64,000 bases of DNA, taken from NCBI GenBank assembly GCA_031362985.1, contig JANLTO010000144.1, positions 6,383-70,382 on the forward strand, read 5' to 3'. Under the pieces are notes generated by a model. The model was not told the DNA's origin. It worked only from the letters and a program-made list of their open reading frames with translations, and ran no database searches. This document shows positions 1 through 8,577 of this stretch, one piece after another (the first letter of the stretch is position 1; every line of letters begins with the position of its first letter). Source of the DNA: SHZL01 sp031362985. Lineage in GTDB: Bacteria; Pseudomonadota; Gammaproteobacteria; Xanthomonadales; SZUA-36. The translations under genes were made by a program, and so were the position numbers.

Positions 1-1205
1 AGGCGAGTTTGCTCTTCAGCCGTTAGGGTGAAGGATATGGAGCGCGCGACGACCTGCGACAGGGGTTCACTGCTGGCGAGGTACTCCTCCGTCATAGCGG
101 CCGGAGTTTTCTTCATGCCACGCAGCGGGCGCGGATCCCAGTGGTAGATATCATCCCGGCCCAGGCTCATGCCGCCGGTTTCGTGGTCGGCAGTAATGAC
201 TACCAGGGTATCGCCCTGCTGCGCTGCGAATTCCAGCGCTACTTCTGTGGCTGCGGAGAAGTCTTCCATCTCGCTGATGACGCCGGCAATATCATCGGCG
301 TGCGCCGCCCAGTCGATCTGGCTGCCTTCGATCATCAGGAAGAAACCTTGCGGGTTTTGCTCCAGTACCTTGAGCGCTGCATGGGTCATGTCGGACAGTG
401 ATGGCACATGCGCATCCCGGTCCCAGGCACGGGCCAGCCCCCACGGTGCAAACAGGCCCAGCAATTGCGAGGCATCCGCTTGCAACAACTCATCGCGGTT
501 GCTTACATAGGTATACCCTGCCCCGGTAAATTCAGCGACCAGATCGCGGTCTTTGCGCTTGAGGTCGGCCGTTCCGCCACCGAGCAGCACGGCCGCCAGC
601 GGCTTATTGTCCCACTGGTTGTCGAACAACTGGTCGGCGATGTCACTGTATTGCCCGCGGTCTTTGACATGGGCAAGGAAAGCGGCAGGCGTTGCGTGCG
701 TGATTTGCGAACTCACAACCATGCCGACGCTTGTACCCTCACGTCGTGCCATTTCACTGATGCTCTCCTGAATTTCGCCCGTGGGTGAGAGGCTAAGGCG
801 CCCGATTACCGTGTCTTGCCCGGTGGCATAGGTGGTGCCTGCAGAAGCCGAATCGGTGATGCCATAAGGATCGCGCACGCAGGGGGCGGCGCCACCTTCA
901 CCACAGTTCATGAAAATTGAATCCGTGGCCACGGCGCCAACCAGGTACGGGTCGAACGGCAGAGGCTCGATCAGGGGCGTGGACGGATCATCTGCGTAGT
1001 TGCGGTAGGCTTTTACCTGGGCAAAGCCCATGCCGTCGCCAATCATCAGGATCACGTTTTTCGGCTTGCCTGTCTTTGCCGGTGCCACGGGCGTCGGGGG
1101 TGATACAACAGTTACTGGGGGCGCTGGGGTCTGCGGTGTCTGGAGACAGGAACAACACAGCAGGATCAGCGGGCAAGTGAAGACCAGGCGCTTGGCGATT
1201 CTCAT
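1..1205 (-). CDS. Alkaline phosphatase, 3' end cut off by the window edge
   Basis: Periplasmic or lipid-anchored phosphomonoesterase that releases phosphate from organic esters. About 401 residues are visible before the window ends, so the C-terminus is missing. The N-terminus is a signal peptide with a Cys-rich end (residues 11-20), possibly a lipoprotein signal although the lipobox is not canonical. Metal and active-site motifs are present: MIGDGMG near residues 54-60, the nucleophile context TDSASAG (Ser about 118), EGSQIDWAAHADD and TADHETGG. The set is typical of the PhoA family (zinc/magnesium enzymes). The ATG at 1205 is chosen because it opens the signal peptide. The reading frame is intact, so this is a real gene cut by the window edge and not a pseudogene. 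No Pho box was recognised upstream. Confidence 0.93.
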   Translation of the reverse strand, partial: MRIAKRLVFTCPLILLCCSCLQTPQTPAPPVTVVSPPTPVAPAKTGKPKNVILMIGDGMGFAQVKAYRNYADDPSTPLIEPLPFDPYLVGAVATDSIFMNCGEGGAAPCVRDPYGITDSASAGTTYATGQDTVIGRLSLSPTGEIQESISEMARREGTSVGMVVSSQITHATPAAFLAHVKDRGQYSDIADQLFDNQWDNKPLAAVLLGGGTADLKRKDRDLVAEFTGAGYTYVSNRDELLQADASQLLGLFAPWGLARAWDRDAHVPSLSDMTHAALKVLEQNPQGFFLMIEGSQIDWAAHADDIAGVISEMEDFSAATEVALEFAAQQGDTLVVITADHETGGMSLGRDDIYHWDPRPLRGMKKTPAAMTEEYLASSEPLSQVVARSISFTLTAEEQTR

Positions 1206-1265
1206 GGCGTTTGCATCAGCAGTAGCAAAGGGTCGGTCATTGTCGCAGAGAAACCCTCAGACCCG

Positions 1266-2027
1266 CTAACTCTTCAAGCGATAGCCGGTGCGAAAAATCC
1301 ATGCAATGGCGGCCACGCACAGCAGCATGAACAGCAAGGTCATGCCCAGGCTGAGGGCAGGACTCACATCGGATACGCCATAGAAACTCCAGCGGAAGCC
1401 ACTGATCAGGTAGACCACCGGATTGAACAGGGTGATTTTTTGCCACAGTGGCGGCAGGATGTTGATGGAGTAAAAACTGCCGCCCAGGAAAGCCAGGGGC
1501 GTGACGATAAGGATGGGCACCACTTGCAGCTTTTCCCAGTTATCCGCCCAAACCCCGATGACGAACCCGAACAGGCAGAACGTAATAGCAGTCAACACCA
1601 GGTAGCCCGCCATCCACAGCGGATGTTGAATCTGGTAGTCGACGAACACCCGCGCGGTGAGCAAGATGACGCAGCCCAGCACGATGGATTTGCTTGCAGC
1701 AGCACCGACATAACCAATCACGATCTCGACAAAGGAAATGGGCGCGGACAAGACTTCGTAAATGGTGCCGTTGTAGCGTGGCATGTAAATACCGAACGAA
1801 GCATTGGACACGCTCTCGGACAGCAGTGCCAACATCACCAGGCCGGGGATGATGAACGCACCATAGCTCACTCCGCTCACTTCGGCCATGCGCGAACCAA
1901 TCGCCGCACCGAATACCACAAAGTACAGTGACGTTGAGATCACGGGTGTGGCCAGGGTTTGCATCAGGGTACGCCAGGCGCGATGCATTTCGAACAGGTA
2001 AATGGCGCGAATGGCGTGACCGTTCAT
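1266..2027 (-). CDS. yadH: ABC-2 type transporter permease (YadH-like)
   Basis: Inner-membrane subunit of an ABC exporter, 253 residues (E. coli YadH is of similar length). Six hydrophobic segments alternate with short loops, with the ABC-2 family pattern in the middle (RYNGTIYEVLSAPISFVEIV, then a Gly-rich segment with FLGGSFYSINILPPLW). Its start overlaps the stop of the upstream ATPase gene by four bases, so the two are translationally coupled and form one exporter. The substrate of YadGH-type exporters is not established. The family assignment is firm; the gene symbol rests on resemblance only. Confidence 0.88.
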   Translation of the reverse strand: MNGHAIRAIYLFEMHRAWRTLMQTLATPVISTSLYFVVFGAAIGSRMAEVSGVSYGAFIIPGLVMLALLSESVSNASFGIYMPRYNGTIYEVLSAPISFVEIVIGYVGAAASKSIVLGCVILLTARVFVDYQIQHPLWMAGYLVLTAITFCLFGFVIGVWADNWEKLQVVPILIVTPLAFLGGSFYSINILPPLWQKITLFNPVVYLISGFRWSFYGVSDVSPALSLGMTLLFMLLCVAAIAWIFRTGYRLKS

Positions 2028-2983
2028 GACTGGGAGTGCACCAGGTTCACAAAAATGTCCTCCAGTGAACTCTCACTGGTATTGAGGTCCTTGAAATCAA
2101 TGCCGTGTTCACCCAGGCGACGCAAGAGGCCGGCGATGCCGGTGCGATCACCCTGGGCATCGAAGGTGTACACCAGTTGTTCACCATTGACCGAAAGCTC
2201 CAGCGGGCAATCAGCCAGTCCGGGAGGAATGGCAGACAAACGATTCTGCAGTTGCAGGGTCAGTTGCTTCCGGCCGAGCTTTTTCATCAGCACATCCTTG
2301 TCCTCGACCAGCACCAGTTCACCCTTGTGAATGATGCCGATGCGATCGGCCATTTCCTCGGCTTCCTCGATGTAATGCGTGGTGAGGATGATGGTCACAC
2401 CGCGTTGGCGCAACCGCCGTACCATGGTCCACATGTCGCGGCGTAATTCCACGTCCACGCCGGCAGTGGGCTCGTCCAGGAACAGGATCTGCGGTTCGTG
2501 CGCCAATGCTTTGGCAATCAACACGCGGCGCTTCATGCCACCGGACAGGGTCATGATGCGGGTGTGGCGTTTATCCCACAGGGACAGGTCTTTCAACACG
2601 GTCTCAAGATGCTGCGGATTAGGCGCTTTGCCAAACAGGCCGCGGCTGAAATTGATCGTGGCCCACACCGTCTCGAACGAATCGGTGGTCAGTTCCTGAG
2701 GCACCAGGCCAATGTTTGCGCGGGCCGCGCGGAATTCGTTGACCACATCGTGGCCATCGGCCAGCACCTGCCCCGGGCCCGGGTTGACGATGCCACAGAT
2801 GATATTGATCAGGGTGGTTTTGCCCGCCCCGTTGGGGCCCAGCAAGGCAAAAATCTCGCCGCGGCGAATTTCCAGGTTGATATCGTTCAGCGCCCGGAAG
2901 CCGGACTGGTAAGTCTTGCTGAGCTTGCGTACTGAAATAGCGGAATGCACGGAAGGGTCAGTGGATATAGGTAAGGGCCGCAC
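2024..2983 (-). CDS. yadG: ABC exporter ATP-binding protein (YadG-like)
   Basis: Cytoplasmic ATPase of the same exporter, 319 residues. Walker A GPNGAGKTT lies at about residues 49-57, Q-loop VPQEL near 95, signature LSGGMKRR near 146-153, and Walker B ILFLDEPTAGVD near 166-177, followed by the H-loop TTHYIEEAEEMADR. All catalytic motifs are intact. The C-terminal extension of about 90 residues is usual for the drug/ABC-2 exporter subfamily. It shares 4 bases with the permease gene downstream, and its first 26 bases overlap the end of the DUF3307-like gene upstream, so the three genes are probably one transcript. Confidence 0.92.
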   Translation of the reverse strand: MRPLPISTDPSVHSAISVRKLSKTYQSGFRALNDINLEIRRGEIFALLGPNGAGKTTLINIICGIVNPGPGQVLADGHDVVNEFRAARANIGLVPQELTTDSFETVWATINFSRGLFGKAPNPQHLETVLKDLSLWDKRHTRIMTLSGGMKRRVLIAKALAHEPQILFLDEPTAGVDVELRRDMWTMVRRLRQRGVTIILTTHYIEEAEEMADRIGIIHKGELVLVEDKDVLMKKLGRKQLTLQLQNRLSAIPPGLADCPLELSVNGEQLVYTFDAQGDRTGIAGLLRRLGEHGIDFKDLNTSESSLEDIFVNLVHSQS

Positions 2984-3344
2984 CGTTGATCACAATGTGA
3001 ATGATGTTGTCCACGATGATCAGTAACCAGGCCGACATGTAAGGGGGCAGCCCCGGCACGAACCCCGTGACACGGCATTGCGCCCACGGCTTACTTCCGG
3101 GCCAGGGATAATTTCTCACCCAGACAACGTAGCGGGCGAGGCGAAAGCGGTCAATGACAAAATGCGTTGCGCCAATCACAAACAGGATCTTGGGATTGGT
3201 GGTGAGAAACAGAAACGGCAGGACATAAGTCGCTGCATGGGCCAGCGCCGCCAGGGATTTGGTGGCTTTTTCATTAGCCATCCAGTCGCTTTGCAGTATG
3301 TAATCGCCGACTGCATGCGCAAGTAGTTGATCGGCAGTAATCAT
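2958..3344 (-). CDS. DUF3307-like small membrane protein
   Basis: A 128-residue protein with three to four hydrophobic segments. The N-terminal motif LLAHAVGDYILQSDWMANEK matches the H-x3-D-x2-LQ-x-D pattern I associate with DUF3307, a family of small integral membrane proteins of unknown role. A second His/Asp pair occurs at THFVIDR, and the C-terminal segment holds IVDNIIHI. The regularly placed acidic residues and histidines in membrane segments suggest a metal site, but this is inference. It is the first gene of the yadG-yadH transcript, and its 3' end overlaps yadG by 26 bases. Confidence 0.72.
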   Translation of the reverse strand: MITADQLLAHAVGDYILQSDWMANEKATKSLAALAHAATYVLPFLFLTTNPKILFVIGATHFVIDRFRLARYVVWVRNYPWPGSKPWAQCRVTGFVPGLPPYMSAWLLIIVDNIIHIVINGAALTYIH

Positions 3345-3392
3345 TGGATGGCCCCTTTTCAGTCCCCGATGCGGTGGGAAATGTCCATTCGG

Positions 3393-3420
3393 TTGCTATC
3401 AGACCACCCAAATGTATACT
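3393..3420 (+). promoter_or_regulatory. Candidate sigma-70 promoter of the acyl-CoA synthetase gene
   Basis: TTGCTA at 3393-3398 and TATACT at 3415-3420 are separated by 16 bases and lie about 85 bases upstream of the start codon at 3504. A 7-bp inverted repeat (GCCACAT at 3455-3461 with ATGTGGC at 3470-3476) lies in the predicted leader. The promoter was read by eye and not scored. Confidence 0.4.
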
Positions 3421-3503
3421 TTTCAACTGCAGAACGTATTAGTTTGCACTCCCAGCCACATGGCTTGCGATGTGGCGACGTTCAACAAGGGTGAACCGAA
3501 GCG

Positions 3504-5186
3504 ATGAAACGCGCGTTATTGAGCTATGCCAAAGGCAGCACCGACCGGCCCCTGCTCGATCTGACCATCGGTGCGATGCTCGACCAGACGGCCCGGCTTT
3601 ACCCGGACAATGACGCCCTGGTCTCTATTCACCAGGGCTTGCGTTACAGCTACCGACAGTTTCAGTCAGAAGTAAATCAATGCGCACGAGCCCTGCTGGC
3701 CATCGGCCTGAAAAAAGGTGAGCGTATCGGTATCTGGTCGCCCAATTACGCCGAATGGACCATCCTGCAATTTGGCAGCAGCAAAATCGGCGCCATCCTG
3801 GTAAACATCAATCCCAGCTATCGCGTGCATGAACTGGACTACGCGCTACAGTTGACAGGCTGTTCGGCGCTGGTAATCGCCACGCAATTCAAGACCTCCA
3901 ACTACACCGACATGCTGCGGGAACTTGCCTCGGAGCTGGATCTCTGCCAGCCAGGCCAGTTGCAATCGCAAAACCTGCCGACGCTCAAATCGGTGATCCG
4001 CTTCGGTGATGAAACCGCGGCAGGGCTGTGGCGCTGGCAGGATTTCATGCGATTTGGCGACCGGGTCAGCAGCGCTGAGCTGGTGCAATGCCAGGCGGGT
4101 TTGACGGCGCACGATCCCATCAATATCCAGTTCACCAGCGGCACCACCGGGCGACCCAAAGGCGCCACGCTCAGCCATAGCAATATCCTCAACAATGCCG
4201 TTTGCGTGGCTGAGCTGATGAATTTCAGCGACCGCGACCGGCTGGTGATCCCGGTCCCCCTGTATCACTGCTTTGGCATGGTGGGGGGTACCCTGGTGTG
4301 TGTCAGCAAAGGGGCCACCATGATCCTGCCCGGCGCTTCTTTCGATGCGGGAGATGTGCTGGCTGCCGTCGAGGCGGAGCGGGCGACTGCTGTGCACGGT
4401 GTACCCACCATGTTTATTGCCGAACTGGCGCACGCGGATTTTGACCGCTTCGACCTGAGCAGCCTGCGCACCGGACTGATGGGTGGCTCTCCCTGCCCGG
4501 TCGAAGTCATGAATGCGGTGATTGAGCGCATGCACATCAGGGAAATGGAAATCGTTTATGGCATGACCGAAACCAGTCCCGTGGCGACTCAAACCCGCTG
4601 GGACGCGCCGGTGGAGAGACGGGTTGGCACGGTTGGCCAGGTGCTCCCGCACGTGGAAATCAAGATCATCGATCCGGCCAGTGGTGAAACCGTGGCACTG
4701 GAAACGCCCGGAGAGTTTTGCACCAAAGGGTACAACGTCATGCTGGGCTACTGGAATGACCCGAACCAGACAGCCGCTGCAATTGATGCCGATGGCTGGA
4801 TGCATACCGGCGACCTCGCGACGCTGGATGCGGAAGGCTATGCCCGCATTGTGGGGCGCATCAAGGATTTGATTATTCGGGGCGGGGAGAACGTCTACCC
4901 ACGCGAGATCGAAGAGTTTCTCTATACCCATCCATGCGTGCTGGATGTGCAGGTCATCGGTGTTCCCGATGCCTTTTTTGGTGAAGAAGTCATGGCATGG
5001 ATAACCTTGCGCGATGATGCCCCGGCCACAGAGGAAGACATCAGAAACTTCTGCCGCGGGGAGATCGCACACTACAAGATTCCACGCTACATCAAGTTTG
5101 TCACCGAATTTCCCATGACCGTTACCGGCAAGGTGCAAAAGTTCGAGATGCGCAAACAAAGTATCGCTGAACTGGGTCTGACATAG
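3504..5186 (+). CDS. AMP-dependent fatty-acyl-CoA synthetase (ACSF2-like)
   Basis: Activates a carboxylic acid, probably a medium-chain fatty acid, to its CoA thioester through an acyl-adenylate. The 560 residues carry the full adenylate-forming set: P-loop TSGTTGRPKGATLSH (about residues 211-225), YGMTETSP (about 352-359), the hinge and loop region GWMHTGDL, GRIKDLIIRGGENVYPREIEE, and the C-terminal catalytic lysine in TVTGKVQK. Length and motif order fit the ACSF2/long-chain ligase branch. It is monocistronic or followed by the SIMPL gene after 66 bases. The exact substrate cannot be read from sequence. Confidence 0.9.
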   Translation: MKRALLSYAKGSTDRPLLDLTIGAMLDQTARLYPDNDALVSIHQGLRYSYRQFQSEVNQCARALLAIGLKKGERIGIWSPNYAEWTILQFGSSKIGAILVNINPSYRVHELDYALQLTGCSALVIATQFKTSNYTDMLRELASELDLCQPGQLQSQNLPTLKSVIRFGDETAAGLWRWQDFMRFGDRVSSAELVQCQAGLTAHDPINIQFTSGTTGRPKGATLSHSNILNNAVCVAELMNFSDRDRLVIPVPLYHCFGMVGGTLVCVSKGATMILPGASFDAGDVLAAVEAERATAVHGVPTMFIAELAHADFDRFDLSSLRTGLMGGSPCPVEVMNAVIERMHIREMEIVYGMTETSPVATQTRWDAPVERRVGTVGQVLPHVEIKIIDPASGETVALETPGEFCTKGYNVMLGYWNDPNQTAAAIDADGWMHTGDLATLDAEGYARIVGRIKDLIIRGGENVYPREIEEFLYTHPCVLDVQVIGVPDAFFGEEVMAWITLRDDAPATEEDIRNFCRGEIAHYKIPRYIKFVTEFPMTVTGKVQKFEMRKQSIAELGLT

Positions 5187-5252
5187 GACACTTTTCAGGG
5201 TTAGAATGACCCGGCAAATCCGAATTCAGTACCGATGCTTTGAGGAAAACGC

Positions 5253-5972
5253 ATGATGAATGGGAAAGGTGGCAGCAATTGGCTGTTGGGCGTGTTTATT
5301 CTGCTGGGTTTGGCGTCACTGGGCTACCTGCTCGGTGATGCAGCGATCCGCTACAAGGAATATGAGCGCACCGTTACCGTCAAGGGACTTTCGGAGAAAG
5401 AGTTTCCTGCCGATATCGTGATCTGGCCCATCCAGTTTACCGAGGCCAGCAATGACTTGACGGCCCTGTACGATGGCCTGCAGAAAACCACCGGGAAGAT
5501 CACCGGCTACTTAAGTACCTCCGGCATCGATCCGGGCGAGGTAACCGTATCAACTCCGCTGATCACCGACCGGTCCGCGCAAAGCTGGGGTGACAACGCC
5601 AGCGTCCAGTTCCGTTATGTGGCCACCCAGACCGTTACCGTGTACTCAACGGAGGTTGCAAAGGTTCAAACTGCCATGGGCGGCCTGGTGGAACTGGGTA
5701 AGCAAGGTATCGTCCTCTCGGGCGACCCGTACCAGAATGCCGTGCAGTACCTGTTCACGCGGCTCAACGAAGTCAAACCCGCAATGATCGAGGAAGCCAC
5801 GCGACAGGCACGTGAAATAGGTGTGAAATTCGCCGCGGATTCAAACAGCAAGCTCGGCAAAATTCGCCAGGCCTCGCAAGGCCAGTTCACCATCGAACCA
5901 CGGGATACCAATAACCCGCACATCAAAAACGTGCGGGTGGTTTCAACCGTGGAATATTACTTGTCTGATTGA
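5253..5972 (+). CDS. SIMPL domain (DUF541) protein
   Basis: A 239-residue envelope protein. An N-terminal uncleaved-looking hydrophobic segment (residues about 10-30) is followed by one SIMPL/DUF541 domain with its usual start (RTVTVKGLSEKEFPADIVIW) and end (VRVVSTVEYYLSD). The family includes E. coli YggE, linked to oxidative stress tolerance, and periplasmic proteins of unknown function. Two ATG codons in tandem (5253 and 5256) follow the ribosome-binding sequence GAGGAAAA. There is no strong functional link with the neighbouring synthetase and glutathione transferase genes. Confidence 0.85.
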   Translation: MMNGKGGSNWLLGVFILLGLASLGYLLGDAAIRYKEYERTVTVKGLSEKEFPADIVIWPIQFTEASNDLTALYDGLQKTTGKITGYLSTSGIDPGEVTVSTPLITDRSAQSWGDNASVQFRYVATQTVTVYSTEVAKVQTAMGGLVELGKQGIVLSGDPYQNAVQYLFTRLNEVKPAMIEEATRQAREIGVKFAADSNSKLGKIRQASQGQFTIEPRDTNNPHIKNVRVVSTVEYYLSD

Positions 5973-6005
5973 TGTGCGCTTAATGCCCGCTTCCAGGCAG
6001 CTCAA

Positions 6006-6638
6006 ATGAAACTGTACTTCTCCCCGGCAGCGTGCTCGCTGGCGCCGCACATCGTTGCCTACGAGGCCGGTCTCGCCGGCCAGGTCGAAATCGTCAAGGT
6101 CGACTTTCGCAGCAAGACATTTACGGGTGGGGGTGATTTTCTCGCGGTCAATCCCAAAGGCTATGTGCCCGCATTGCAGTTCGACGACGGCACGGTTCTC
6201 ACCGAAGTTGCGGTCATCGTGCAGTATCTTGCCGACCTTGCGCCCCAAACCGGTCTCGCGCCGCCGAACGGCAGCATGGCCCGCTACCAGTTGCAAGCCA
6301 TGCTCAATTTCCTTTCCAGCGAAATCCACAAAGCCTGGAGTCCGCTATGGAACAAGCAGGCTACACCGGGCGAACGCGAGGCGGCACACGCCAAACTCAT
6401 GCTGCGCTTCACCAACCTTAAGCCCGCACTCGAACAGCAGCCCTGGCTCATGGGTGACACCTACACCGTGGCCGATAGCTACCTGTTCACGCTGGCGAAC
6501 TGGGGTCAGTGGACCGGCCTGGACATAGCCCAATGGCTGTGGATCAAAACGCACTACGACCGCGTAAAGGCACGCCCTGCGGTTACTGCAGCGATTGCGG
6601 CGGAACGGGCAGCAAAGCAGAAAACTGGCCTGCCCTAG
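6006..6638 (+). CDS. Glutathione S-transferase, beta class
   Basis: Conjugates glutathione to electrophiles or acts as a thiol transferase in the cytoplasm. The 210 residues comprise an N-terminal thioredoxin-like domain and a C-terminal helical domain. Cys10 in the motif SPAACSLAPH is the hallmark catalytic cysteine of bacterial beta-class enzymes, and the cis-Pro and substrate-binding segment GYVPALQFDDGTVLTEVAVI is present. The C-terminal domain contains the N-capping motif VADSYLFTLANW. The start codon begins the first beta strand directly. A plant-type gshA lies about 50 kb away in the window. Confidence 0.9.
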   Translation: MKLYFSPAACSLAPHIVAYEAGLAGQVEIVKVDFRSKTFTGGGDFLAVNPKGYVPALQFDDGTVLTEVAVIVQYLADLAPQTGLAPPNGSMARYQLQAMLNFLSSEIHKAWSPLWNKQATPGEREAAHAKLMLRFTNLKPALEQQPWLMGDTYTVADSYLFTLANWGQWTGLDIAQWLWIKTHYDRVKARPAVTAAIAAERAAKQKTGLP

Positions 6639-6668
6639 CCATTCTAGCCATCTCTCCGGCTTTCCGGT

Positions 6669-8390
6669 TTACGCACCCAGGAACTCGTCGACAGCATCGG
6701 CCACCGAGACCTTGCGGCCAATGTGGCCCACGCTCTCCTCCAGCCCTTCGGCGCGCAGGATGTCGCGCACCGCAGCATGCGCCATGACCAGCCGCAAGCG
6801 CACGCCCGCTGCCTGTAGTTCTGCCTGCAGATTCGCCAGCAACCTCGCGCCAGCGAGGTCGACCATGGGCGATGTCGAGAGGTCGCATATAACCAGCTTC
6901 GGTGCTTCCGCCAGCGCGCGGATTTTCTCCCAAAAGACTTCCCGCACATGTTCGACGTTGAAGTAGAGCAGCGCCGCTTCGACGCGGAACAACAGCACAC
7001 CTGGAACCGCCGCGTTCTCCGGGTGACGCTCCATGTCGGAGTAATACCCGGTATCGGGGATGCGACCGAGAAAAGCCACATGCGGGTGCGCGGTGCGGCG
7101 TATCAGTAACAACAGCGACACCACCACTGCCACCATCACCCCATCGAGAATGCCCAGCAGCAACACTGCAGCAAATGCAACCGACGATACGCCAAACTCG
7201 AAACGGCTTACCCGCCACAGGTGGCGCAGCGCGCGAATGTCGATCAAGCCCTTGACTGCCACCAGCACGATGGCAGCGAGCACCACGTCCGGCAGATTAC
7301 TCAGCAAGCCCGCCAGGTACATCAGGCACAGGGCGATGGTAATCGAAGCAAACACCAGCGCCAGTGGCGTTTTGGCACCGGCCTTGTCATTCACTGAAGA
7401 CTGCGACAAGCCGCCCGCCACCGGGTAAGCCTGGAACAGACCTGCAGCCAGGTTCGCCGCACCAAGGCCGAGCAATTCCTGGCGCGGATTGACTTCGTCC
7501 CCGTGCACTTGTGCCAGGGCACGCGCTGCGGAAATACTTTCCACATAGGCCAACAACAGGCAAGCGAACGCCAGGGGAATCACTCCGTCCACATCTCTCA
7601 ATCGCAGCGTCGGCGGGTGGAAGTCTGGCAGGCCGGTCGGCAATGCGCCCACAACCTTGAAGCCAAGATCAGCCAGCGGCGTCACTGACAGCAAGACGAT
7701 GGCAAGCACTACGACCAGCAGGGCAATCGGGCGGCCCGGCAGGAATTTTTCCCCGAACAAAAGCAATGCGAGGGCGAAAAGGCCGAAAACCAAAACGGCG
7801 AGGTTGGTGTCGGGAAGCTGGCCACCGAGGATGAAGATGCGCTCGAAAAAACTTTCACCGCCGCCCGGGACCCCAAACAGCTTGGGTAACTGGGTCGTGG
7901 CGATGGTCAGCGCTGCACCGGCCTTGAAACCGAGCAGAATGGTTTCGCTGATGAAGTTAACCAGCGAGCTCAAGCGCAGCAGCCACGCCACCGCGCACAT
8001 GCTTGCTACGACCAGCGCGGTCAGGGCCGCAATGTCGGCCCAGCGTTGCGGGTCACCCGCGGCCATGCCCGCAACGGTTACACCGACCAGCATTGAGATC
8101 GCCGAAGTAGGTCCGATCGCCAGCTGCCGCGATGAGCCGAACAAGGCGTAGAACAGGCCACCAACCAGGTAGCAATAAATGCCATACTGCGGCGGCAGGC
8201 CGGCGAGCGATGCGTAGGCCAGCGACACCGGGATGCCGTAGGCAGCAAGAGTCACGCCGGCGATCGCGTCGCGCGGCAGCCATTGCAGCCGATAGGCAGG
8301 CAGCCACTGCGCCGGAGGAAAGGCCGCACGCCATCCGCGCACCGGTTTTTTGATTGCTCCTGCGCTCGCTGGTGTCGCTTCTTTAATCAT
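6669..8390 (-). CDS. SulP family anion transporter with STAS domain
   Basis: Inner-membrane anion or bicarbonate/sulfate transporter, 573 residues. Residues about 40-430 hold the SulP core of 12-14 membrane segments, beginning with AGVTLAAYGIPVSLAYASLAGLPPQYGIY, the conserved SulP entry motif. Residues about 455-565 form a STAS domain with VICDLSTSPMVDLAGARLL, where the Ser/Thr of this loop is the usual regulatory position. The substrate is unknown: family members carry sulfate, bicarbonate or dicarboxylates. A second SulP gene lies at 11037. It is convergent with the glutathione transferase gene and divergent from the AI-2E family gene. Confidence 0.92.
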   Translation of the reverse strand: MIKEATPASAGAIKKPVRGWRAAFPPAQWLPAYRLQWLPRDAIAGVTLAAYGIPVSLAYASLAGLPPQYGIYCYLVGGLFYALFGSSRQLAIGPTSAISMLVGVTVAGMAAGDPQRWADIAALTALVVASMCAVAWLLRLSSLVNFISETILLGFKAGAALTIATTQLPKLFGVPGGGESFFERIFILGGQLPDTNLAVLVFGLFALALLLFGEKFLPGRPIALLVVVLAIVLLSVTPLADLGFKVVGALPTGLPDFHPPTLRLRDVDGVIPLAFACLLLAYVESISAARALAQVHGDEVNPRQELLGLGAANLAAGLFQAYPVAGGLSQSSVNDKAGAKTPLALVFASITIALCLMYLAGLLSNLPDVVLAAIVLVAVKGLIDIRALRHLWRVSRFEFGVSSVAFAAVLLLGILDGVMVAVVVSLLLLIRRTAHPHVAFLGRIPDTGYYSDMERHPENAAVPGVLLFRVEAALLYFNVEHVREVFWEKIRALAEAPKLVICDLSTSPMVDLAGARLLANLQAELQAAGVRLRLVMAHAAVRDILRAEGLEESVGHIGRKVSVADAVDEFLGA

Positions 8391-8504
8391 GATGCCTAGT
8401 CACAGCACTCTGCAGTGCGTTTGCTGGCCCTCAGCATGGATTCATACGTTCTTTGTCCGGTCGATTCAGCTTTTCAAAGCTGAGGAGCCGTCTCGCATGC
8501 AGCC

Positions 8505-8518
8505 TTGATTCAAGTCAA
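8505..8518. promoter_or_regulatory. FNR/Anr-like binding site
   Basis: TTGAT-TCAA-GTCAA matches TTGAT-N4-ATCAA at nine of ten positions. It lies in the divergent region between the SulP gene (start 8390) and the AI-2E family gene (start 8578). A TATATG hexamer at 8530-8535 could be a -10 box. The spacing is closer than the usual class II activator position, so the direction of control is unclear. Confidence 0.5.
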
Positions 8519-8577
8519 ACTCCTTCGATTATATGCGATGATCAGGAGTGCAAACACCAGTCACCGGGGAGAGCGTC

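Noticed and set aside
3846..5159. Long open frame on the minus strand inside the acyl-CoA synthetase gene (437 codons)
   Set aside because: Antisense shadow of a well-supported gene; the product has no recognisable family and the plus-strand gene has all catalytic motifs.
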